Shown here piece after piece: positions 34,309-41,640 of a DNA stretch of 64,000 bases (position 1 is its first letter; each line of letters opens with the position of its first letter). Both the position numbers and the translations under genes were made by a program. Where the stretch lies: contig NZ_SMJU01000008.1 of NCBI RefSeq assembly GCF_004348825.1, positions 124,001 to 188,000 of the forward strand, in the 5' to 3' direction. This DNA is from Arundinibacter roseus. GTDB taxonomy: Bacteria > Bacteroidota > Bacteroidia > Cytophagales > Spirosomataceae. The notes beneath the pieces are model-generated. The model was not told the origin of the DNA and ran no database searches. It saw nothing but the letters and a program-made list of their open reading frames with translations.

Positions 34309-35007
34309 ATGATTGTACCACCTGATTTTTTTTCTCAAAGTAAGGCATTATACCTGTTTTGCTGGCTGTTACTAACGGTGAATGCAGGGCATGCTCAAAA
34401 AATTAAATCCAAAACACTTCCTGAATGGAGCGCGGATAGTATTTCGGGAAAAGTAAACAAGGGGTACAGTCTGGGTGTCAGCCTTGGGAGTACAGTGGTG
34501 TTTAATCCGTTGTATGAGGCTGTCATCTCTCCCATCGATTCCCGGCTTTATCTGAATCGGATGAAACAATCGGCATTTTTGATGAGTACGGTACTGGCTA
34601 TGCCGCTGTCTAAGGGAGAGCTGGGAGGAAGTTATTTCAGAAAATATGATGAATCAGGCAAACCATTTGGTCCGGTGTACTACATTCCGTATGGCTTATA
34701 CCTGGTCGCCACAGTGAATCTCACGGCCTTTCATGATGCCATGAATGGAGGAGTTTTTAACCAACGAATTGACGGCGGACTTGGACTTGGCTACCGGATC
34801 AATCATGACCTGATGGTTTCGCTGACTTACGAAAAACTGTCGATCCGACAACCACGAGATTTTTTGTTTGACTATCAAAATCAGGTGATCACCATTAATG
34901 GACAACCATTAACCACCCTTGACACGACAGATGGGGGATTTTTTAAAACCGAATATTTTGGTACAATGGCAATAAAAATTGTGTATTTGTTTGGAAAAAA
35001 GTCTTGA
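34309..35007 (+). CDS. Predicted exported outer-membrane-like protein of unknown function
   Basis: A 232-aa protein with an N-terminal hydrophobic segment ending in a plausible signal cleavage (NAGHA-Q, about residue 29). The remainder alternates hydrophobic and polar residues with Tyr/Gly-rich strands ('Y-S-L-G-V-S-L-G-S-T-V-V-F', 'RIDGGLGLGYRINHDLMVSL', 'T-M-A-I-K-I-V-Y-L-F-G-K'), as in small beta-barrels. The last strand ends near the C-terminus as barrels do. No specific family recognised. It lies 21 bp after the 175-aa gene, in the same run. Confidence 0.6.
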   Translation: MIVPPDFFSQSKALYLFCWLLLTVNAGHAQKIKSKTLPEWSADSISGKVNKGYSLGVSLGSTVVFNPLYEAVISPIDSRLYLNRMKQSAFLMSTVLAMPLSKGELGGSYFRKYDESGKPFGPVYYIPYGLYLVATVNLTAFHDAMNGGVFNQRIDGGLGLGYRINHDLMVSLTYEKLSIRQPRDFLFDYQNQVITINGQPLTTLDTTDGGFFKTEYFGTMAIKIVYLFGKKS

Positions 35008-35055
35008 TATTTAGTTACATTTACAAATTCCTTAACTATTAACTGCTCAACTACT

Positions 35056-35577
35056 ATGGATGCTTACATTGGCATGATATGCCTTTTTCCCTACACCTTT
35101 GCCCCAAGAAACTGGGCCTATTGCAACGGACAGTTGATTTCCATTGCGGAAAACTCTGCACTTTTTTCCTTATTGGGTACCACCTTCGGCGGTGACGGAG
35201 TACATACCTTTGCTCTTCCCGATCTTCGGGGGCGTGTCGTGATAGGTCCCGGACAGGGTCCCGGCCTTACTCCTCACGTACAAGGTGAAATGAGCGGGGC
35301 TGAGCACAACACATTACTTTTACCAAACCTACCGGCACATAGCCATTCACTTTTAGCAACAGAAGTGCCCGGAAACAGCCCCGACCCAAGCGGCAATCTA
35401 CTGGCCAATACCGGAAGTTTTGATTCAGAATACCATTCAGGACCTCCAAATGCTGTAATGAGCTCACAGGCGATTGGAATGACCGGAAACAATATGCCTG
35501 TCAACAATATGCAACCCTACCTTGCTATACAGTCCTGCATATGCTTGTACGGAATTTATCCATCTCGGAATGACTAA
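35056..35577 (+). CDS. Phage tail collar domain protein (microcystin-dependent-protein type)
   Basis: A 173-aa protein. The N-terminus 'IGMICLFPYTFAPRNWAYCN' followed by 'G-Q-L-I-S-I-A-E-N-S-A-L-F-S-L-L-G-T-T-F-G-G-D-G' and 'F-A-L-P-D-L-R-G-R-V-V' is the standard tail-collar signature. The C-terminal part 'LPAHSHSL' and 'NNMQPYLAIQSCICLYGIYP' is equally typical. Such proteins are common in Bacteroidota genomes outside prophages, often in groups of two or three; here it is single. No other phage structural gene is nearby. Function unknown. Confidence 0.88.
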   Translation: MDAYIGMICLFPYTFAPRNWAYCNGQLISIAENSALFSLLGTTFGGDGVHTFALPDLRGRVVIGPGQGPGLTPHVQGEMSGAEHNTLLLPNLPAHSHSLLATEVPGNSPDPSGNLLANTGSFDSEYHSGPPNAVMSSQAIGMTGNNMPVNNMQPYLAIQSCICLYGIYPSRND

Positions 35578-35588
35578 TTTCTAATGCT

Positions 35589-35639
35589 ACTTCCGCCTAC
35601 CCTTGTACCATACATGGGTAGGCGGAAGTGTTCTTTTTT
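35589..35639 (+). terminator. Strong terminator after the tail-collar gene
   Basis: A perfect 14-bp stem, ACTTCCGCCTACCC (35589-35602) with GGGTAGGCGGAAGT (35616-35629), is followed by a T-rich tract. It overlaps the long frame beginning at 35584, which argues for the later start of the next gene. Confidence 0.9.
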
Positions 35640-35649
35640 CTACGCTTGT

Positions 35650-36276
35650 ATGAATACATCCGACACAACCCCGGCACAAGCTCCTGCCCAAACTACTACC
35701 AACCTTAGGCGTCGGTGGTGGAATTCTTTAGAAGACCAATGGAAACAAGCTTTTTCAGAAGCCCTTTGGCAACAGAAAGAAATTACAGAACCAACAGATG
35801 AGGCGTTGCAAAACCTATTTTCGAGTAAAGTACTTCGAATTGCCGGGCCCCGTTCCTTTCACCCAAACGTGACGCCTGAACTCACGAATCTTTCAGGAAT
35901 AGAACAACTGTCTCAACTCGAAATTTTAATCATCAGCGATCATCAAATCGAAGAGTTGACTACCCTGCGAAAGCTTCACAATCTGCGGGATGTGTTCGTA
36001 TTCAATAATCGCATCCGTAGCCTGGATGGTGTGGAGTCACTCGAAAAACTGGAAAAACTATACGTGCAAAACAATCGCATTGAAAGCCTGCAACCTATTG
36101 AAAACTTACTGAATATTAGTGAGTTACATATATACAATAATCAGCTATTGTCGCTCGAAGGATTGAAGGAGCATCATGCCGATTCGCTGTACACATTTAT
36201 CTGTATGCCCAATGAACACCTCCGGCGGCGCGAACTGCTAAGGGTGGAAAACCAACTGGGAATTCGTTGTAAATAA
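35650..36276 (+). CDS. Leucine-rich repeat protein (SDS22-like repeats)
   Basis: Start chosen at ATG 35650 (208 aa), because the upstream frame runs through a perfect terminator hairpin. The N-terminal 60 residues are polar with several Trp. From about residue 85 there are 22-residue leucine-rich repeats of the SDS22/protein-phosphatase-regulator type: 'LEILIISDHQIEELTTL', 'LRDVFVFNNRIRSLDGV', 'LEKLYVQNNRIESLQPI' and 'ISELHIYNNQLLSLEGL'. No signal peptide. It is probably a cytoplasmic protein-interaction scaffold. Partner unknown. Confidence 0.83.
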   Translation: MNTSDTTPAQAPAQTTTNLRRRWWNSLEDQWKQAFSEALWQQKEITEPTDEALQNLFSSKVLRIAGPRSFHPNVTPELTNLSGIEQLSQLEILIISDHQIEELTTLRKLHNLRDVFVFNNRIRSLDGVESLEKLEKLYVQNNRIESLQPIENLLNISELHIYNNQLLSLEGLKEHHADSLYTFICMPNEHLRRRELLRVENQLGIRCK

Positions 36277-36303
36277 TTCACTCTAAATTATCAATTCACT
36301 TTT

Positions 36304-37218
36304 ATGAAAAAACTATTACTTACTTGTTTATCCACCTGTATTCTACTGTTGCTTCAAGCGCAGGAAAGTTCGGCTCAAACCATTGACGTTTCGAGTAGCT
36401 GTTTTACAGGCACCGCTACATTAAGTGTAGTAGGCACAAATGATGGAAAAACAGCCTATGGCGGAACAGGCTCTATCGGAGGAACTCCCGTAACCATAAA
36501 CATTCTATGGAACACCGGTGCAAATTCCTGGTTCCTGCTACTTGGTGGGGGTACGCCCGCTTTTCAATATGTTGGCGATACTCCAGCCCCACCAAATAAC
36601 AATTCATTAAGCTGGACGCAGCTCGCTGTTGGCGGCTGTCCAGTTACAACAGCTGTTGTGATAAACGGTACAGGCACACAGAACGACCCACTTCCCGTCA
36701 AACTAGTGTCGTTTACTGGTGGAGCCGGGCCCGAAAGTGTGTTGCTTCGCTGGGAAACAGCCGAGGAAGTTTCCAATGCCGGTTTTGAGATTCAGCAATC
36801 GGCCAATGCCAAAAGCTGGGAACGAATCGGGTTTGTAAAAGGAAATGAAACTACTACCGAAAGAAAAGCTTATTCCTTTGAAGACGTTCAGCCTTTGAAC
36901 GGTATCAATTATTACCGATTGAAACAACTCGATTTGGATGGCAAATTTGCCTTGTCAAAAGCAATTGCCATACGTTTTGATGGAAAAAATGCTTTCCTGA
37001 TTTATCCCAATCCTACCGAGAATAGTTTACAGATTCGTCTACCCGACATGACTTCCGCAAGTTTTATTCGTATAAAGGATATGACCGGACGCACCATAAA
37101 AACCTTTGAAACCGGACAACGAAACCTTGATATTGCAAATTTACCCGCAGGTACTTATCTGCTGGAAGCAGGCACAACCGAAGGTGGCCGATTTGCTGAA
37201 CGTTTCTTAAAAAAATAA
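36304..37218 (+). CDS. Secreted protein with type IX secretion C-terminal sorting domain
   Basis: A 304-aa protein with a signal peptide (cleavage about residue 24, ESSAQ). Residues about 25-130 form a small beta-domain with Gly/Thr-rich strands and no recognised family. From about residue 135 comes the common linker 'LPVKLVSFTGG...VLLRWETAEEVSNAGFEIQQS', and the last 75 residues are a type A T9SS sorting domain ('IYPNPTENSLQIRL', 'D-M-T-G-R-T-I-K', 'LPAGTYLLEA'). It is therefore exported by the Por/T9SS machinery and attached to the surface or released. The 45-aa lasso-leader peptide gene begins only 31 bp after its stop. Confidence 0.88.
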   Translation: MKKLLLTCLSTCILLLLQAQESSAQTIDVSSSCFTGTATLSVVGTNDGKTAYGGTGSIGGTPVTINILWNTGANSWFLLLGGGTPAFQYVGDTPAPPNNNSLSWTQLAVGGCPVTTAVVINGTGTQNDPLPVKLVSFTGGAGPESVLLRWETAEEVSNAGFEIQQSANAKSWERIGFVKGNETTTERKAYSFEDVQPLNGINYYRLKQLDLDGKFALSKAIAIRFDGKNAFLIYPNPTENSLQIRLPDMTSASFIRIKDMTGRTIKTFETGQRNLDIANLPAGTYLLEAGTTEGGRFAERFLKK

Positions 37219-37249
37219 AAATCTTTCTAATTCTCTACTTCCTTCTGCT

Positions 37250-37387
37250 ATGAATTCAAGTATATCAAACATACCAGCACGCAAGCGCTACACCAGGCCA
37301 ACCCTTGTTTCTCATGGTGGAGTGAAAGCACTGACGCTAAAAATAGGCTCCACTTCTGATGTGGGCGGAATGCAACCCATGCCCTGA
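37250..37387 (+). CDS. 45-aa lasso-RiPP-type precursor peptide downstream of a T9SS cargo gene
   Basis: A very short gene, ATG at 37250 and TGA at 37385-37387. The leader has Tyr14, Pro17, Leu19 and Gly23 (YxxPxLxxxG), followed by Leu28-Thr29-Leu30. This is exactly the same spacing as in the peptide at 24574-24720; both read G-x-V-[RK]-x-L-T-L-x-x-G-S. The tail (residues 31-45) includes Gly33, Ser34, Asp37, Gly39 and Gly40 and ends Met-Gln-Pro-Met-Pro. With Thr29 at -2, Asp37 falls at core position 7, but the first core residue would be Lys, which is unusual for lasso peptides. The gene follows the T9SS cargo gene by 31 bp and is closed by a perfect terminator. No maturation genes are adjacent. 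Confidence 0.7.
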   Translation: MNSSISNIPARKRYTRPTLVSHGGVKALTLKIGSTSDVGGMQPMP

Positions 37388-37412
37388 GTTTAACATATCG
37401 CTCTATACACAC

Positions 37413-37446
37413 AAAAGCGGCCTTAGTGAATTCTAAGGCCGCTTTT
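37413..37446. terminator. Bidirectional terminator
   Basis: A perfect 14-bp stem, AAAAGCGGCCTTAG with CTAAGGCCGCTTTT around a 6-base loop, with A and T runs at its ends so it works on both strands. It separates the small peptide gene from the converging acylase gene. Confidence 0.9.
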
Positions 37447-37465
37447 ATTGGTTTAAAAATTATTT

Positions 37466-39664
37466 TTATTCTCCGGGATGGTACGTTCGTTCGGTGTGTT
37501 TCAGGACATCTTCTTTATAAAAAAGTACATCTTTAAACTTCCCTTGGGTGTACATTTCGCCCTGATCAAAGAAATGAGGTGAGGTTGGATCGCCGCTCTG
37601 CCCGCCTGCCAGCAGGGATTTGGCCGTAACTTTTTCACCAAATTCCACGGCACAAATAAAACTGTTGCCATTGACGCCATAGCGCTTTTTGGTTCCGGGA
37701 AAATAGCGGGCCGTATACGAAGGTAACATGCCCCAGGCCGAAGAAGTAAACCCAACCGGAAGGCTTGGCTGATCGTCGGAATACTTTTGATCAATATCAG
37801 CTGATACGCGTTGAAACCGATTAATTTCTCCCCAGGCAATCTGCCATTTGCCATGATTTTTTTCTAATTCTGCTAGCATTTCAGAAAAAGGAACCAGCAA
37901 ATCTTCTGCCGAAGCGGTAGCCGCAAAAGCTACGGCTTTTTCTACCTGATCGGCATTGGGCTTACCGGGAATCGACGTGCGAGCCATCTTGGAAGAAATC
38001 TTTTGTCCCCACTCTACGGCTAATGTGGTAGCCACAGAATTTTCATGGCTATAAAAATCCCAGTTTTTCAGTACCATCACCGGCCCCACAAGGTAAGGAT
38101 AGCGGGCGTCAGTATAAGGAACGCTCGTTTCAAAAGCATTTACCAATGCCGGGACCAGTATTTCAAAGGAAGTGAGATAGGTATCATAGCCGGCGGCAAT
38201 TACCTGATCGAGCGAATATTTGCGGGGTTTTCCCAGAACGCGTACGGCATTTACCCCACGAAAATTTTCCCCGTCAGGTGCCATGTAGGCAGGAAATTTC
38301 TCTGGATTTGGACTTTCTTTTCCCGCAACGGTAAAGGGTGTTGAGTTACAGTTTTGAAGCCATCCGCTGTTTGGATTATACACATGAACCGACTCGCTAA
38401 CGGGGTGCAAACCCTTCCATTCGGTGGCTGAGGTACTACCGTCTACAGGCTTCGACCAATCGTAGGACGGGTCGCGGCGGGGCAGAAAGTTGCCGTGCCA
38501 GTAAGCAATATTTCCTTCGGCATCAGCATAAACGGTATTATTGGATGTATTTTCCAGCAAATCCATCGCTTTTTTATAATCTGCAAATCCTTTGGCTTTG
38601 GTTCGTTGCCAGCTCTGAATCAGCATGTTCATCGAGCGGTTGTTGGCTTTCATGCTCACCCACTGCCCTTCCCTCTTGCCCATAATGGGTCCGTGGTGCG
38701 TATAGTACGCCTGAATAGATTTTGAGGTAAGGGCGTTTCCTTCCTTAACGGTAAGGGCAATTGTTTTTTCTTTCAAAGGCCGTAATTCCTGATCGTATTC
38801 GTAAACCCACCCGTCTTTTTGCTTTTGTACTTTTTCAAGGTACGTATCGGCCACATCGGCTCGGGAAGAGGTATGCATCCATCCGCAATATTCATTAAAA
38901 CCCTGATACACAAAAAACTGACCCCAGGTAACAGCACCGTAGGCGTTCAATCCCTCTTCACTAACCATGTGTACTTCGGGCCGGAAATAAAATGTTACGT
39001 GGGGATTAATGTACAAAATGGCTTTGCCTGATTCGGTGATTTTTGGTGCAAATGCAAATCCATTGGAACCGGTCAGAATCTCCTCTTCCAGCACTTGCGG
39101 AGTTGGTTCGTAGCCTACGGAAGGCGATTCGTTGCCATAGAAATTTTTCAGATCGCGGGTAGTTATATCCGCCGTGCTGATGGCGCCGATGCTCCCGTCT
39201 GTCCAAAGCAACGGAAACCAGGGCTCAAAGCGCGTGAGGAGCGCAGGCTTAACTGCCGGGTGTTTGTGCAGGTAAAAATTGATGCCGTCGGCATAGGCAT
39301 TTAACAATTTTCGCAGCCATTCGGGGGCTTTTTTGTATTCCGCTTTTGCCTCATTTTCGTCAATCAAAAGCCGAATCAGCAAATCGTTATACAATTCTTC
39401 TTCTCCTTTTATTTCTGCCAGGCGCCCCAATTTCTCGATGTAGTTCATTTCTACCCGACTAAAATCATCTTCACACTGCGCATACAGCAAACCGAATACC
39501 GCATCCGCGTCTGTTTTGCCATAAATATGCGGAATGCCCCAGGTATCGCGATGAATGGAGACGCGCTGCGCCTGTTTTTCCCATCCTTTGATTTCTTTGG
39601 GCGTAAAAGGTTGGGCAAGAAGGCTAAACGGGACGAAAAGAAAGAGCAGTAGTACTTTTTTCAT
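37466..39664 (-). CDS. Penicillin acylase family Ntn-hydrolase (S45), periplasmic
   Basis: Start chosen at 39664 (732 aa), which gives a normal signal peptide (MKKVLLLFLFVPFSLLAQ). The alpha-chain part includes 'V-S-I-H-R-D-T-W-G-I-P-H-I-Y-G'. The autocatalytic cleavage site is around 'EEILTGSNGFAFAPK', with the nucleophile Ser at about residue 200 that becomes the beta-chain N-terminus. The typical 'SGKAILYINPHVTFY' follows. Family members hydrolyse N-acyl bonds in penicillins, acyl-homoserine lactones or other acyl amides; the substrate cannot be assigned. The length is right for the family. It stands alone and converges on the small peptide gene. Confidence 0.87.
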   Translation of the reverse strand: MKKVLLLFLFVPFSLLAQPFTPKEIKGWEKQAQRVSIHRDTWGIPHIYGKTDADAVFGLLYAQCEDDFSRVEMNYIEKLGRLAEIKGEEELYNDLLIRLLIDENEAKAEYKKAPEWLRKLLNAYADGINFYLHKHPAVKPALLTRFEPWFPLLWTDGSIGAISTADITTRDLKNFYGNESPSVGYEPTPQVLEEEILTGSNGFAFAPKITESGKAILYINPHVTFYFRPEVHMVSEEGLNAYGAVTWGQFFVYQGFNEYCGWMHTSSRADVADTYLEKVQKQKDGWVYEYDQELRPLKEKTIALTVKEGNALTSKSIQAYYTHHGPIMGKREGQWVSMKANNRSMNMLIQSWQRTKAKGFADYKKAMDLLENTSNNTVYADAEGNIAYWHGNFLPRRDPSYDWSKPVDGSTSATEWKGLHPVSESVHVYNPNSGWLQNCNSTPFTVAGKESPNPEKFPAYMAPDGENFRGVNAVRVLGKPRKYSLDQVIAAGYDTYLTSFEILVPALVNAFETSVPYTDARYPYLVGPVMVLKNWDFYSHENSVATTLAVEWGQKISSKMARTSIPGKPNADQVEKAVAFAATASAEDLLVPFSEMLAELEKNHGKWQIAWGEINRFQRVSADIDQKYSDDQPSLPVGFTSSAWGMLPSYTARYFPGTKKRYGVNGNSFICAVEFGEKVTAKSLLAGGQSGDPTSPHFFDQGEMYTQGKFKDVLFYKEDVLKHTERTYHPGE

Positions 39665-39765
39665 GAGATAAATTAAACCAGGTTGAACAAAGCGCGGCAA
39701 ACAAATCTACGCACTTTTGCAGGGAATCTGCTGGTTAAATTTCTCAAAAAACTACACAGACATTC

Positions 39766-40185
39766 TTATTTGATGAGTTTAATAGAAATTGTTTTCCCTG
39801 CTTCGCTAATCTCAAACGCACAGTCTTTGAAGTCAGGCCCGGAGACAATCGGACGATAATTGTTACTAAATCCGAATGGCTCTTTTGGATAGCCGATCAT
39901 GTTTTTATCCAAAGCCTGATTGTTATTTACATCATGATACAGCGCCACAGCATAAGTCCCCGGCTCTACATCAAGTACAACTTTTTGACTACCAACGGCC
40001 TTTACGTCCACTATTTTGTTGTAGTCCGGTTTGGCTTTGCCAAACGTATTGGAGGGCTTATACACGCCAACCCGTAACTGTCCGGTAGGATGACGGATAT
40101 TCGTTATTTCTACGGTTAGCTTTGCCATTTTCTGGTTCAAATCGGTGGATACGATAAGTAAAGAAGCAATCAGGATTTTCAGCAT
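39766..40185 (-). CDS. DUF2141 domain protein
   Basis: A 139-aa protein with a short N-terminal hydrophobic stretch that may act as a signal. The rest is the DUF2141 beta-sandwich: 'L-T-V-E-I-T-N-I-R-H-P-T-G-Q-L-R-V-G-V-Y', then 'EPGTYAVALYHDVNNNQALD' and 'G-Y-P-K-E-P-F-G-F-S-N-N'. These small exported proteins are widespread in Bacteroidota and have no established function. It follows an intrinsic terminator that separates it from the upstream lipoprotein gene. Confidence 0.82.
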   Translation of the reverse strand: MLKILIASLLIVSTDLNQKMAKLTVEITNIRHPTGQLRVGVYKPSNTFGKAKPDYNKIVDVKAVGSQKVVLDVEPGTYAVALYHDVNNNQALDKNMIGYPKEPFGFSNNYRPIVSGPDFKDCAFEISEAGKTISIKLIK

Positions 40186-40212
40186 GTAAAAAGAGGTTTG
40201 TAAAAAGAAAAA

Positions 40213-40245
40213 CGCCGACTCTGAAAAATTGTTTCAGAGTCGGCG
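40213..40245 (-). terminator. Intrinsic terminator of the 215-aa lipoprotein gene
   Basis: A perfect 14-bp stem, CGCCGACTCTGAAA (40213-40226) with TTTCAGAGTCGGCG (40232-40245), followed on the minus strand by a T-rich tract. Confidence 0.9.
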
Positions 40246-40273
40246 TGTAACTTCTTTCAGGGAAAAACCTATG

Positions 40274-40921
40274 CTAGAGAGCGATTAACCCCAAAATAAC
40301 AAATACGACTCCGATAACTCCGACAATTAGCGAAACAAGTCCTAAGCCAGGAATCAAACCTACTAAAATAGCAACGGCAATCAAAATCAAACCGATTTTC
40401 AAATCGCGATTCAGCGCTTTGGCGGCACTCGGCCCCATGTGTTTACGAATGGATTTATCGACCAGTTTGCTCGCTTTTGACACCTGAACCTCCGATGGAT
40501 TTACCTTTTGGATATTCGTCTGTGCCAGCATACTGCGCACTTTTTCGATTTGGGCGGCTACGGCCGGGCGGGCCAGTAGTTTTTGTCCTTCGGCTGATGC
40601 AAGTGCATTTTCGAGTTGCTGATCGATTTGTTTTGGGCTCTTTTCGGCAAGTATCGCCGTCATGCGCTCATCTGATTCGATACCTGCCAAAACCTCACCT
40701 TCTGACACAGATGAAACTATCGGACTGACCGCCGGAGTTGCTTCGTTTGCCTGGGACGGGGCTTCTGCAACTACTGTTGGAGTTTCGGCCACAGGCTGCA
40801 CACGTTCGCGTGGTTCGTAGTGCGCATTGACAGGCATTTGGTTAAAAGTGGGGTACTGACGGCCACAGCTACCAAGCACTACGATGGTAGCGAGCAAGCA
40901 AAGGGTACTGATTTTTTGCAT
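40274..40921 (-). CDS. Lipoprotein with C-terminal hydrophobic hairpin, unknown function
   Basis: A 215-aa protein with a lipobox (VLGSC, Cys19). A Pro/Ala/Val-rich linker follows (residues 35-75), then a helical region ('KSPKQIDQQLENALASAEGQ', 'VDKSIRKHMGPSAAKALNRD'). The end carries two adjacent very hydrophobic segments ('IGLILIAVAILVGLIPGLGL', 'LIVGVIGVVFVILGLIAL') resembling the small YqaE/Pmp3-like membrane hairpin found in Bacteroidota. No enzymatic motif. It may tether the envelope. It is closed by a strong terminator. Confidence 0.65.
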   Translation of the reverse strand: MQKISTLCLLATIVVLGSCGRQYPTFNQMPVNAHYEPRERVQPVAETPTVVAEAPSQANEATPAVSPIVSSVSEGEVLAGIESDERMTAILAEKSPKQIDQQLENALASAEGQKLLARPAVAAQIEKVRSMLAQTNIQKVNPSEVQVSKASKLVDKSIRKHMGPSAAKALNRDLKIGLILIAVAILVGLIPGLGLVSLIVGVIGVVFVILGLIAL

Positions 40922-41070
40922 GGGGTAAAAAATTCAAGGTTAAAGAAAAACAACTGAAATGAATTGTTGATTTCTTTGCCAGTGAAAAGCATGCCACACA
41001 GCTCCTGAACGGTTCTTTGATTTTTTTGAGCACAATATTCCCCAACCTGTGGCAGATTAATGGTGCTGAT

Positions 41071-41622
41071 TTACCAGGCCAATACACACCGGTAATTTTC
41101 CAAAAGATGGATTTCATCCTGCAACGAAATTCGATTTTTTTCATTGTCAAATGCATCCCGATAGCCTTCCTGCAACTCCCGCCTTTTGATGGCTTCCAGA
41201 AATCGGCGAGCGTCTTCCGGATTTTCAAGCAACAGCGGGGGAACCTCCATCGGGCGGTTGTCTTCGTCTTTGGCCACCATTGTAAAATAGGATGTATTGG
41301 TGTGTTTCTGTGTTCCTGTCTGAATGTGTTCAGCCACAACTCTGATACCAACGACCATGGACGTGCGACCTACAAAATTGACCGCGGCATGTAGTGATAC
41401 AAGTTCGCCAACTTCTACGGGTTGCAGAAAATTCACTTCGTCGACCCTCACCGTGACGCAGTAAGTACCCGCATGCCGCGACGCACAGGCGTATGCCACT
41501 TTGTCCATCAGGGAGAGGATAATTCCGCCGTGGATTTTTCCGCCAAAATTGGCATAGGACGGAATCATCAATTCGGTGAGGGTAGTTTTGGAGTAACTGA
41601 CTGCTTTGGGGGGAGTCGCCAT
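41071..41622 (-). CDS. Acyl-CoA thioesterase, hot-dog fold (YciA/BACH type)
   Basis: A 183-aa cytoplasmic protein. The hot-dog signature is clear: 'ANFGGKIHGGIILSLMDKVA' holds the N-x-x-G-x-x-x-G-G segment and the active-site acid, followed by 'R-V-D-E-V-N-F-L-Q-P-V-E-V-G-E-L-V' and 'S-Y-F-T-M-V-A-K-D'. The C-terminal 50 residues are a charged helical tail ('EDARRFLEAIKRREL'). It hydrolyses acyl-CoA thioesters; the chain length is not predictable. It lies 18 bp downstream of the ceramidase-like gene, probably one operon on a lipid-turnover theme. Confidence 0.85.
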   Translation of the reverse strand: MATPPKAVSYSKTTLTELMIPSYANFGGKIHGGIILSLMDKVAYACASRHAGTYCVTVRVDEVNFLQPVEVGELVSLHAAVNFVGRTSMVVGIRVVAEHIQTGTQKHTNTSYFTMVAKDEDNRPMEVPPLLLENPEDARRFLEAIKRRELQEGYRDAFDNEKNRISLQDEIHLLENYRCVLAW

Positions 41623-41640
41623 AAATCGATTAATCTAGCA

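Noticed and set aside
35056-35577. Evidence of a prophage
   Set aside because: Only a tail-collar domain is present; no capsid, terminase, integrase or attachment site is seen.
35584-35649. Upstream start of the leucine-rich repeat protein
   Set aside because: These codons are the terminator hairpin of the preceding gene.
37466-39664. Penicillin acylase as the leader peptidase for the neighbouring 45-aa peptide
   Set aside because: It faces the peptide gene from the opposite strand behind a bidirectional terminator, and has a periplasmic signal peptide, whereas lasso maturation is cytoplasmic.
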